From contig CP137680.1 of NCBI GenBank assembly GCA_037976565.1, positions 30,711,694 to 30,775,693 of the forward strand: a stretch of DNA of 64,000 nucleotides, given 5' to 3'. Shown one piece after another: positions 12,606 through 22,925 of the stretch. The number at the start of each line of letters is the position of its first letter. Positions within the stretch are counted from its first letter, which is position 1. The position numbers were made by a program, and so were the translations under genes. Source of the DNA: Mesocentrotus franciscanus. Its lineage: Eukaryota; Echinodermata; Echinoidea; Camarodonta; Strongylocentrotidae. A model generated the notes under the pieces. The model ran no database searches, was not told the origin of the DNA, and saw nothing but the letters and a program-made list of their open reading frames with translations.

Positions 12606-12740
12606 GGGGGCTCTCCCCCTGGACACAACCAAGGGCCCTAAGACGGCCCCAGGATGCTGATCGTAATTAAATGCCTAAAACCCCTAAGCCTCATGGGGCT
12701 CCGCCCCTTGACCCCCACCGGGGCTTTGCCCCTGGACCCC
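12606..12740. repeat. Iterated GC-rich hairpins followed by TGGAC
   Basis: Three short perfect hairpins of the form GGGG-loop-CCCC are each followed by T(G/T)GAC: 12606-12624 (loop CTCT), 12695-12712 (loop CTCCG) and 12720-12737 (loop CTTTG). They stand out in AT-rich DNA. No coding or TIR signal was tied to them. Confidence 0.6.
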
Positions 12741-13861
12741 ATGCCAATTTACGCTCCACTTGCTTCGCTCGCTTTGCTCTACCTGACTCGTAAATACTTT
12801 AGCCCCCCTCCCCCCACATACCGCCCCTGGTCACTGGTATAGTACTGTATCAATGTATTTCTTGGAAAAAGAGAGAGAGAATGAGAGATAAGAGAGACTC
12901 GGAGATGGCTTTATATAAGGCTGACTATTTTCAATGAATAAGAAAGGACAGTATTTGGTAGCCCCAGGGGTCTCAATCAAATATAAATACCGTAAGCATG
13001 CGTGACCAAGAAAACGCGTAGAAAGGGGTGTTCCCGACTCCGATTGAAAGCTGGTCGGGAAGCCGGTTCCTTTGCTTCTTTATTGAATAAATTCTTACAC
13101 TGTGAATTGTACATCAGAAGCGCAATTTGATTTATTTTACCTTGTCAACAACTTGTAATGGTAATCCTATCGCACTTCAAAATGCTCAAGAGGTTACAAT
13201 TTTACAATACTTGTTTAGGAGTATACCTACACTTTAAATTTGTGAAATACCCGTTTAGGGTGTGAATTCAGGAAAAAAAACCACGCGAAATCCTCATCTA
13301 AGGTGTAGTTTGGCTTCAGAAGAAATCTTCGTTAAGGGGGTGTCTGGAAAACCTGTGGTCACGCCTGCTATACTGAGTATTTAGTAATTTAAATAGTAAT
13401 ATTAATAAAAACCCTAGCTGACAAAAATACAGGGACACCAAATAAAATTATGATAAAAGAGAGAGGTAAATTAATTTGTTTGTACTATAAAAAAAGAAGG
13501 TAATCGGTGATAATAGTCAAATTTGACTGATTGCCATGTAATGTTCAACTCAACAAGTGGGCCATCACTGATCTCTTCGTTTTTCGTATAATGGGCCCCA
13601 CTCATCCATCACCGTGCACGCACAGGTTATATGAGTAAATTGATAAACTTGAATAGTCATATTATTGACGAAATTTCACAAAGTATTGATAATTCGTGAT
13701 TTAGGGTAATGGGAGCTGTACTATTAATTTTATACTTGATCTATTTTTGCAACTCATTAGTTACCCTACCCCGTAGTTTACAAATTGGCAATGCAAAAGA
13801 GGCCCTGCTTTTGAACTTTACTTATTTAGTATTTATTTTTTTTGCTGTCTTCTACCTGGTA

Positions 13862-13997
13862 AGCCGGAAATAGGTTAGGAGTCGAGTGCTAGTGAAGTGC
13901 GAACACAACGAAAGGATTTTCTGCTTCAAAGACAGGAAATTAACTTCAGAAGTTCGGATTGAGTTCTGTTACAAGCTAATCTATTTTTCAGGGAAAG
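13862..13997 (+). other. Candidate non-coding first exon / promoter with ETS-like site
   Basis: GCCGGAAAT (ETS-type core) at 13863-13871 is followed by a segment ending in the donor GGAAAG-GTAAGAAG. It could be an alternative upstream 5' exon of the plus-strand SH3D19 gene, but no downstream link can be shown from sequence. Confidence 0.2.
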
Positions 13998-15639
13998 GTA
14001 AGAAGTAACTTATTTTTCGCATTTGATTTTGTTAACTTATATTTCGTCACCATCTTTGCATTGAGTTATTCTACAATTTTTTATCGTTTCGCGGTTGTCC
14101 ATCTGTTCTCGGGATCGCGATTCCTTGGGCTCCGCCTTCGGACTCCGAGCTCTGCAGTGGTAGATCAGAGCTCAGAGCAAGCTAGCTCGAGAGCGCAAAC
14201 ACTGGCCTTGTTTCGCCTTCGGCTCCACCGGTCAGTTTCCTCTTAATAAGTCTTATGTACATTTACATGTAGATTGTAGACTAGTGTTATATCAGGCCAA
14301 ACCTACTGTCATCATTATGCCATATCACTTTCATTTGAAATGTTGATGTGGTCAAAAATTGTGATTTGATTGACTTTTCAGTCTTCACGCTCTTGAGACT
14401 TGACTTGAGATGTGTTGAAGTTGAAGAACAGAAAAATGCTGTCCACTATGACTATGATTGAAAATAATGTGATTGTGAATAAATTTGGATCATCCACTAC
14501 CCTAGACCGAAAGCTTCAGTCTCTGATATCGACGGTTGTTCCGCTGAGATTGCATCTGGCTCCTCTGACCGCCTCTATACATAGACTGAAGTACGGCGTA
14601 TGGGGTAGTGTGCGGAACGAATGGTTCGGTTCGGCGGACCGCGATGAATGAGATATGCAACGAGTTTTCACTCTTTACGTCTTCATATATCCACTTTGGC
14701 TGCAATATTACACTGAATCTAAATAGCCATAATAAATAACCCGGAAATATATACTTTGACTTACGATAGCTTGCTCATTTAGATCCTATATTAATGATTA
14801 ATCCGAGAAAGTCTTGTAGTCAACAAGATTTGTTGTCAGCCATCTTGGTTTAAGTTGATGAATATTCATTTTTTCTTTTCGAACGTCCAATAGCTACGTA
14901 TGAGTCAGCCCGGCTTGAGCCGGTGATGTTTGAATATTCATAAGCCAAATATCAAACACGTGCTCTGATTGGCCATTGGGCTTGTTTTGGTCGGTTGACC
15001 GGAAATATATCGGGCGGGTCATGTCATAGATTACCAGTTCGAATGCATGAACGTACCGTTTCCTTGGTTCTGAGATAAAAATTGGATAACTCATATACGT
15101 AAGTCCGTAAATTTCGCATTTAGAAATAAGTCATAAAAAAATTGATAACTGTACATAGGAGAAAAATAGACATAGTATTTTTGTATCTGATTTATAAATC
15201 AGAAAATTAGATCTAAATAAAGAAAATCGTGGGAGAAAGTTTTTGACCTAAAAGTAGGCCAAAATCGGCTCAATCTCTCCCCGTGGTGCGAGCCGTATGG
15301 GGTACCGTCTGTGTATGGGGAATGTCAACAAATGTCAGTTTTATTAAAGAATGACCCATACCAGACGGTTATTTCTGTCTACCACTACCCGGGCTGTGAC
15401 CATGTCTCGACAGCTACAATGGACTAGCTATGAATTAGCAAGTCTGTCAAGTGTTAATATGTACCCAGTAACTTAGTAAGAAATAGAAACAAAAACTAAA
15501 AAGTCAACAAAAGGTTCAATTTTTTCATTTTTGTCCTTAAAAATATAATAGCCTAAAACTAAAGTAAAAGGGCCTTATTATTACTATATTAGACAAATTG
15601 ATGAATGTAAACTGGAGAGCATACAAGCATGATGAGAAT

Positions 15640-16010
15640 AGAAAAAGAGGTGATGAAGGAAACATGATGGAGGAAACTTACGATGGAGGAAAGTGATAAA
15701 AATGAAGATGAAAGAGGAGAAAAGGAAGAAAGACAAGAGGAGGGTGGAAACAAAGAAATAGACTCTATATTCAGCATTCTTCAACATTCACCAATTTCTT
15801 CCTAAACTGGCGAAAGAGGAATAAACTAGGGGAAAAACAAATAGAAGAGTTTGCAACTCTGCATGGTCTGGAAAAGGTATAAAGAGTGGAAGAAGGGGAA
15901 ATAGATTGAAGGGGAACATAGGAAAGAAGATTAAAGGAGAAGAAAGTTGAAAACAGGAAAATGAAAGAAAAGTAATGATTGTGAGAATTGAGAAAGCAGA
16001 ATTTAACGGA
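15640..16010 (+). repeat. Purine-rich (GA-skewed) tract
   Basis: About 370 bases in which the plus strand is strongly A and G, e.g. AAGAGGAGAAAAGGAAGAAAG. The minus-strand open frames it generates (Ser/Phe/Leu-rich) are composition artefacts. Confidence 0.6.
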
Positions 16011-16419
16011 TGAAAGACTATGTGCATTGTGTTTTGTGATATTCAATATTTTTCCTTGACATACAAATGCAACGTCATCAATTTCATCACAAGTTTTCTT
16101 GATAGAATTTCATTTGTCCATACATTACAAAGGCTAAAATATGTTGAAATTTAGAAATAATGAATTTTGTCACCTTATTTAGCTTTTCTCAGATGAATAT
16201 TTTTTTCATGTTATAACAAATTTGTATCAAATCACACAACAGAGAAACAGTAGAGGATGGAGGTGGAAATCTTACTTGGTCTTGTGATGATATATATACA
16301 TGTATAATATGTGTGGTGGTTTGGTATTAAACTTTGGTTTGGTCTTGGTTGTAATCAGAATGATGATTACATGCTGGGCTGTCTTGAAAGTTCCATTTGT
16401 GGAGGTACATGTACATGTA

Positions 16420-16609
16420 CAGTCAAACCTGTCTATAGCGACCGCCCAAGGGAAACACAAAAAGTGGTCTTTGTAGACAGGTGGTCTTTGTAGACGGGTT
16501 CCTTTAGTACATGTTTCAATGAGAAACCATTTTCAAGGGAAACAAAAAATGTGGTCCTTGTAGACAGGTGGCCTTTGTAGACAGGTGGTCACTAAAGCAG
16601 GTTTGACTG
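16420..16609. mobile_element. TA-flanked MITE (family also at 37041 and 47184)
   Basis: Begins CAGTCAAACCTGTCTATA and ends AAAGCAGGTTTGACTG, flanked on both sides by TA, which suggests Tc1/mariner-type insertion. The interior has GGTCTTTGTAGACAGGTGG in several copies. The same element, with an internally matching GAGAAACCATTTTCAAGGG block, lies in an SH3D19 intron at 37041-37213. Confidence 0.8.
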
Positions 16610-16794
16610 TAGATACCGAGAGTTTTCATAATCCTACTGGAGAAATGACCCAGAATTATTTTTTTAAATAATACATACAAAATGTAAGGAAAAAGGAAGA
16701 AAGAGAAGAAGCAAAAATGTGAAACATGGAAATACAATAGGAATGCAAGATGAATATAAAATGGAGTTTGGAGATGATGAGTGAAAATAGAGAA

Positions 16795-16894
16795 TATAAT
16801 TATAATAATAATAATAATAATAATGATAATAATAATAATAATAATAATATTAATAATAATAATAAAAATAATAATAATAATAATTATAATAATA

Positions 16895-16925
<31 letters not shown>

Positions 16926-16985
16926 TATTAATAATAATAATAAACAATAATGTTGATAATAATAATAATAAAAATAAACAATAAT
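16795..16985. repeat. AAT/AATG microsatellite
   Basis: Nearly continuous AAT triplets with scattered GAT and AAA interruptions. Long poly-Ile/poly-Asn frames on both strands come from this run and are not genes. Confidence 0.95.
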
Positions 16986-17081
16986 AATGCTGATAATTAT
17001 CCCATCACCGACGAAGTCGGAAGGGATATACTGTAGTAACGCTGCCGTCCTTCCCTCCTTCCTTCTGTAACAAATTTGGTT

Positions 17082-17515
17082 TCCAATCGATAACTTCAGT
17101 AATGTTTGACAGATTTTAATGAAATTTGATATGAAGGTACATGGTATCAAAATACAGGGTATGTTAGATTTCGGAGTATGTAGGTCAAAGGTCATACTGT
17201 AGCTCGTTAAATATGCGAATCTAGTTTCTGTTCGATAACGTTAGTAATGTTTGACAGATTTTAATGAAATTTGATATGAAGGTACCGGTACATGGTATCA
17301 AAATCAAAACACAGCCTAAGTTCAATTTCCGAGTATGTACATGTAGGTCAAAGGTCCTGGCTCATTAAATAAATGTGAATCTGGTTTCTGTTCGATAACT
17401 TTAGTAATGTTTGACGGATTTTAATGAAATTTGATATGAAGGTACATGGTATCAAAACACAGCCTAAGTTCGATTTCGGAGTATATAGGTCAAAGGTCAT
17501 AGCTCATTAAATATG
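17082..17515. repeat. Triplicated ~150-bp repeat carrying nuclear-receptor-type DR1 motifs
   Basis: Three head-to-tail units start near 17085, 17229 and 17390. Each contains CGATAAC...TTAGTAATGTTTGAC, then AATGAAATTTGATATGAAGG, then AGGTCAAAGGTC. The last part is two AGGTCA half-sites spaced by one base (DR1) in units 1 and 3; unit 2 has AGGTCC as its second half. The block is preceded by CATCACCGACGAAGTCGG. Confidence 0.75.
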
Positions 17516-17828
17516 CAAAAACACCTAATTATATATGTGAAAATGTTAACTTCCTTGCCTAGTAATATAATAGTATAGTCTAATGGAGGTAACTTGTTCT
17601 GACGTATATAGGCCATTTGTACCCTGCGAGGGGATGCTACGCTTTGCGTTGACTTGTAATAATGATAATAATAAATCATGGGAAAGGGGAGATGAAAGAA
17701 AAAGGTATAAATGAAAAAGATGGAAATATCATATGAATTAAAAAATAGAATAATATATGTGGAAAGAGAGAATAAAAAGTGAAATATAGAAAAAATAAAA
17801 GAAGAAATCAAGAAAACATATAAAATCA

Positions 17829-17837
17829 CTGGTAGAA

Positions 17838-17870
<33 letters not shown>

Positions 17871-17872
17871 AC
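17829..17872. repeat. GA microsatellite
   Basis: AGAGAGAAAGAGAGAG run on the plus strand. Confidence 0.9.
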
Positions 17873-18340
17873 ATACATGTATACTGATAAGGAGAGAAAA
17901 GTTAAGTCTATAAGTTAAAAAGAAATAGTCTAGATATACATGTAACAAAGTTAGGGAGGAGGAAGAATTTTCAATAGAAAAACAAATGTAAACGTCATTG
18001 GAAAGAAAAATATAAACTAAAGAAGCATGTGAAGAAAAGACACCAAAGGGCGGGTCTGTAAAAATCATGTTTACCTAATGACGTACATGTACATGTAAGT
18101 CTTTTCCCCATTTCGTTTCATCCAAAATTTAGAAAAGAATATTGGTGAACAATGAATAGTTGTGATTCAGTGGCCTTACAAAGACAGTGTTTATGGGAAA
18201 ATGTTCATGACGGAAGAAAAAAAGGCTCTCTATGAGTAAAGATTGAGAAATATAAAATAAAAGGGGGGTGGGAACAGGATAGAAAGAAAGAAAAATAATG
18301 GATGGATGTATTGTAGGAGAGGAAAGAGTCCAATACAGGG

Positions 18341-18342
<2 letters not shown>

Positions 18343-18390
<48 letters not shown>
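18343..18390. repeat. GA microsatellite
   Basis: About 24 uninterrupted GA units. It causes Leu-Ser repeat frames on the minus strand. Confidence 0.95.
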
Positions 18391-18392
<2 letters not shown>

Positions 18393-19316
18393 TGTTGTTT
18401 GTATGTTCATTTTTTGTTGATGTTTTTGTTTTTGTTTTGTTTTTATTTTTAAAGAGGTAGCTTTGCAGGTTAAAATGTGCCACATTGATCTTGCTCGGTA
18501 GATCACATGCCATTGAAAACATTCAGTCTTTTGTCGAGTGAAATCTAAAATGTTTCAAAAATCTAGTCAACTTAGTTACTGGACACACATCACGGGTTGA
18601 CAACTTGACATAAATTGAATCAATGAATCCTTGACGGAGGAATTTCATTAGCCATTCACCTACTAATCCTGTCATGTTTTATGAATACCTTTCTCACTGG
18701 CATGCATCTACATTGTACATGTATGTTCAGGAGGACTTCCAGAATGTGTCCACTGTTCTATTACAGTAAGAAAGAAGCTAGTTATTTTGAGTTGTTTTTT
18801 CATCCATTTTTTCCCTAAGAACATTAGGAAATGTGACAGCAGACTGTCTTCCAAAAGTCAATTTACTACTGTAAGATTTATTTGTGATTTAGTGAATTGC
18901 AAACTTATGGGGTCAATTTTTATTCTTCAATAGAGTATTGAAGAGTTATTTTTTTTTGTTGCACATTTTTTTTATTCCATTGCTTTGTTTGCAGTAACTC
19001 TAGACAACACAATGTATTGTAATACACAACACAACAATGTATATTTACCATGAACTATCTCTGTGTACCATACCATCAAATTGAATTATCAGTTACGGTA
19101 AATGAATTGAATAGGTGAACTAAAGCTCATCATTTAAACTATTCTTGACCTGCGATTTTGATGCTTCTTATTAACAAACAGCCTTGCAACTAGCAGGGAA
19201 TGACATTCCTTGTATGCATGGATATCAATTGTGCACAAATATTTGAGTTGTTTTATTTAATTAAAAAAATAAAAATACTTTGCTTGCCCTATCATCTCTT
19301 ATTCATGTGAAGACTG

Positions 19317-19318
<2 letters not shown>

Positions 19319-19362
<44 letters not shown>
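19319..19362. repeat. CT microsatellite
   Basis: CT run passing into CTAT units. Confidence 0.93.
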
Positions 19363-19363
<1 letters not shown>

Positions 19364-19435
19364 GTATTCATGTATCTTTGATTAAATTGTTTCCATTTTC
19401 TCAACATAAAGTAATATCAATTTTAGACTGAAGAC

Positions 19436-20312
19436 TAAGGCTGCGACAGTAGTCAAATACTCAAATACTCGCACTGTTGACAGTTACTCGAGTACGATTT
19501 CTCATACTGGAATACTCGGCCGCCATTTTTTTGTTTTTGTTTTTGTTTTTGCTATTTTTTCAGTGGTTTTACAACCATCTCTGTGTCTCCACATAATGCG
19601 AATAAAGAATACTATTTAAAGCTAACCTACCTTCCTAATTTCAAGGGAAGAGATTTAATAAAAAGTGTTGATTTATTACGCAGAAGATCTTTTCTGAGCG
19701 AGGTAGCTAGGCCTCCAAAGTGCTGACATAATTCCCTTCGGTAACAATGGCTGCGCGAGTCCAAAGGCCGCATTGCGACATAATCCTTTTCTTCGGTAGC
19801 AATGGCTGCGCGAGTCCAAAGTCCGCTTTGCAATATAATCCTTTCATTCGGTGACAGTGTCTGCCCTAGTCCAAAGTCCGCTTTGCAACATAATCCTTTT
19901 CTTTGGTGACAATGTCTGCCCTAGTCCCAAGTCCGCATTGTGACATAATCCTTTTCTTCGGTGATAGGGGCGCGCAAGTTCAAAGTCTGCATTCCGACAT
20001 AATCCTTTTCTTCGGTGACATAGATTCTAGTCTTTCTAGATCTAGACTAGATCTAGACTAGATCTATTTGTATTATTTTTATCGGAGTGTCGGCTTCGAA
20101 AGAACAGTCGGGACTGTACCAACTCAGGCTTATTTGTGTGAGTAAAATCACCAAAATAAAGGCTAGCTAGGTATTAAGTTTTATTTTTAAATATTAAAAA
20201 ACAAAAAACAAACAAACAAAAAAAAAACATGGCGGCCGAGTATTCGAGTATTCGCGGGCAAGGCTGGGGGTGTACTCGAGTACCTCATTACACGGTTATG
20301 CACAGCCCTACA
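19436..20312. mobile_element. hAT-like non-autonomous element with internal minisatellite
   Basis: Ends TAAGGCTGCGACAG and (reverse complement) TAGGGCTGTGCATA resemble hAT termini. Subterminal inverted matches include GTACTCGAGTA-type and AATACTCGGCCGCCAT segments. Flanks CTGAAGAC (19428-19435) and GTGAAGAC (20313-20320) agree at 7 of 8 positions, consistent with an 8-bp hAT target duplication. No transposase is present. Confidence 0.65.
19713..20020. repeat. Minisatellite, ~56-bp unit, about 5.5 copies
   Basis: Repeat built around GACATAATCCTTTTCTTCGG, then a variable part, then GAGTCCAAAGTCCGC. Units diverge at the 5-20% level. The minus-strand frame with repeated LDSRSHCYR-type peptides is a by-product. 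Confidence 0.85.
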
Positions 20313-21395
20313 GTGAAGACTATTTAGAAAGAAGAAAGAGCTTGGAAAATTTTGTAGATTTAGTCAAACTTTAAAGTCAAGTCACAAGTGATTGTCACTT
20401 CTAATGCATGTCTAACTATCTACATTATATTAAGCCACTACAGGGTGAACCACAATATTTTTAAAATGTAACCGCGACAGATTTCAATTTTGACAGCGAC
20501 AGGTTTGCAAATCAGCAACAGTTTAATATTCATTCTCAACCAAAATTTATTTATGAAATATTAGTCATAAAATTTGTTTGAAAATGCTTTCAAAGATAGC
20601 TCATATTACACTTACATGTAGAGCCCTTCAGCAAGCCCTGCACCCAGGCCACAAGGGACTTTGTGCATTTCATGTACATGTACATCAGTCCAAGTTCCAA
20701 TTTTTTATGTTAACATTTTTGTTTCCGGACCATACTGTACATGTACAGTATACATGTATACTTGTCTAATAGGCCATTTTTGTAATGTAATCAAATTTAA
20801 TGCCCAAATCTTTGTTAAGTGCCTTGTTACAAATTATTTAATTTACCTGTTACGAATAATTGTATTTCAATAGTCAGAATGTTAATTACATACATTCCGT
20901 GTTGTTAGGAAGGACAAGCCATAATGTTTGTCTATTCAGTTACACAAATAATTTAATTTAAAGTCTGTTTAAAATTAGATCTTTTGAAGAGTGAGAACAA
21001 AATGATGATGAATATGTGATGGTATTTGAATCAATGAAATGTAGTATGTACACACCTTTAAAAAATAAATAATAGCAGAGCAATGCTTGTGTTTGCAGTA
21101 TGAAATGTTCCAATCAAGTGCACCAAACAGCTAGATGTATTTGTTTGCATAACCACATTGTACACATACACTGTACGTGTGTACATGAACATATGTTGTA
21201 CTGCTGTGCAGCGAGCTGTAAGTAAACTCTGCTACAGGTGTTGTACTGTATACATGTACATGTAGAGGTCCTTCAGCAACCCACTCGCTATCATATGTCT
21301 AGCATTGGCAAGACGGGTTTATACTTTTGTATGTATTTTTAATGTAATTGTAATATAAATATTTATATACCTCACTTTAGAAATCTAGCCATCTG

Positions 21396-21705
21396 ATTGG
21401 TCGAAATTGAAGTCGTGATTTCAAGCCATGCCCAACTCACAGGGCATAGCAATAGCCCACAGGGCCTAGTTAAAAGTTTCTACCCTCCGCCTCATTATCC
21501 TGCGATTCCCATTGGTTTACTGCGATCCCCATTGGTTTGCGTGTTAAAATTGTCTACGTGCGAGCACGGACGCCATATACAGTGCTCTTTGTCTGCGATT
21601 CCCAAATGATTGAAACTTTCACTCGAAGATTAAACGAAGATTAACAGACAGTGTTTCAGATTTTCTGTGATGTTTTAACAAATTTTTACTCACTAAAAGT
21701 CTAAG
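21396..21705 (+). promoter_or_regulatory. Candidate SH3D19 promoter and non-coding first exon
   Basis: Three ATTGG (inverted CCAAT, NF-Y-type) motifs at 21396, 21511 and 21531 precede a short segment with CG dinucleotides. It ends in the donor CTAAG-GTAAGAATT at 21705. The next plus-strand acceptor is at 22826, just before the SH3D19 start exon. This is inference from motif spacing and splice signals. Confidence 0.35.
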
Positions 21706-21753
21706 GTAAGAATTCTTGGTAGATTTTTGTTTTAATTCGGCATATAAAAGTCA

Positions 21754-21860
21754 TATCGACTGCTTTAATACTCGAGGACTAGCTGTTTCTATACTGGCTC
21801 GCGGGATAGTTGAATCCCTTGAGCGTATAGAAACAGCTAGTCCTCTCATAGCAGTCGATA
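21754..21860. repeat. 107-bp hairpin, foldback element
   Basis: TATCGACTGC and GGACTAGCTGTTTCTATAC at the left are repeated inverted as GTATAGAAACAGCTAGTCC and GCAGTCGATA at the right. The arms are nearly perfect. Confidence 0.75.
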
Positions 21861-21879
21861 TAACAATAATATAACATTT

Positions 21880-22090
21880 TAAATTGGGAATTGGCCACTG
21901 ATAGGCTTTCCAGCATTTGCTGATTCCTCCACATCCTCATATTTTACAATATGTTGTTTTGATATATGTTATTTTTTTATAGTGTGTTTGCATTTGTTGA
22001 ATTGTTTTTATGTAAGTTATCGTCCAATGTTGTAATATGTACTTGCTGTTTTTTAAATGAGATGTGGAAAAATAAACTTGAAACTTGAAA
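21880..22090 (+). mobile_element. Non-LTR retrotransposon 3' UTR remnant
   Basis: T-rich sequence ending GAAAAATAAACTTGAAACTTGAAA, an octamer-type tail like those on other non-LTR 3' ends in this window. No reverse transcriptase residue is left, so the assignment rests on the tail only. Confidence 0.4.
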
Positions 22091-22826
22091 GCTAGTAATC
22101 ACTTAGAAGGGTAAAATGGGGTGTGGAAATATTAATTCGCCATTGAGGTATGTTGGAAACATTTCTGGTATTAAAGACACTAATGTTTCAACAAAACATG
22201 ACAAGGCACAAACTGGAGAGAAAAAAAAACGAAAGAAAAAAAAAATCACTTTAGGCATAATGCATACTGTACATGCAGGTTCATTTAGTCATTAATTTAC
22301 CCATCCATCTAAAGTTTGTTATTGATTTTGGTATGGGCATGGCTTATGTTATGTATTTTGTGTAGGCCTACATATCATTATCAAGTCTCTACCCTCAGTT
22401 TAGTGAGCTCCTGATTTTGTTTGGATGCTTGATATTTTTTAGTATCGATGATAATAATATCAATCATTTAGGAGCGCTAAAACAAAAAAATACAGCAGCG
22501 CTTTAATTACAGAATGTGAAGAGAAACATGAATTCCGTAGACTCATAAAATAGGTAAATCACAATAAATTACTGATGAAATAACTATGTTTTAAGGGGTC
22601 TTTTTAAAGACGCAAGACAGGTTGATTCTCTGATGGGAAGTGGGATATTGTTAATATCGTTTTGTATACATGTACATCCAGATTTTCCATGCATACATGT
22701 ACCGGACACCGGTACTTTTGTGGGAAAGCTGCATGAAGTGTGTTTTCCTGTTACTTGAGGAACTCTTGTTCCTGTTCCTTTTTATGAATCTGACCATGCA
22801 TCTTTGTTTATTCTTCCCATTCACAG

Positions 22827-22925
22827 ATAATCAGTCCACTATCACTCACTGTCTGCTATTAGCTGTCTTGGCTTTCTAGTGGCTGGTGAAAACTCTTGAG
22901 ATTTCATTGGGAGCAACAATGGCTG
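22827..22925 (+). CDS. SH3D19: SH3D19 start exon (5' UTR plus 7 coding bases)
   Basis: Acceptor CCCATTCACAG at 22826 and donor G-GTAAGTTT at 22926. The ATG at 22919 gives M-A plus one base of a Gly codon, and the next exon starts with GT, completing GGT. The resulting [14 protein letters not shown] is a natural start for a proline-rich adaptor and is far better than the longer in-frame reading through the intron before 26960. The left limit is inferred from the acceptor. Confidence 0.7.

Larger units (their letters stand above)
8816..13860. other. Intergenic, repeat-bearing, no gene seen
   Basis: Contains an AAT microsatellite (10080-10318), a CR1-like tail (11050-11495), GC-rich hairpin iterations (12606-12740) and T/G homopolymers near 9130. 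Open frames here are short or low complexity. Confidence 0.55.
13998..21360. other. Intergenic, repeat-rich, no gene seen
   Basis: Holds GA- and AAT-type microsatellites, a purine-rich stretch (15640-16010), a TA-flanked MITE (16420-16609), a triplicated DR1-bearing repeat (17082-17515) and a hAT-like element with a minisatellite (19436-20312). The many open frames are products of simple sequence. Confidence 0.5.

Noticed and set aside
15584..16046. Ser/Phe/Leu-rich minus-strand frames
   Set aside because: They come from a purine-rich plus strand; no conserved motif, and two overlapping frames look alike.
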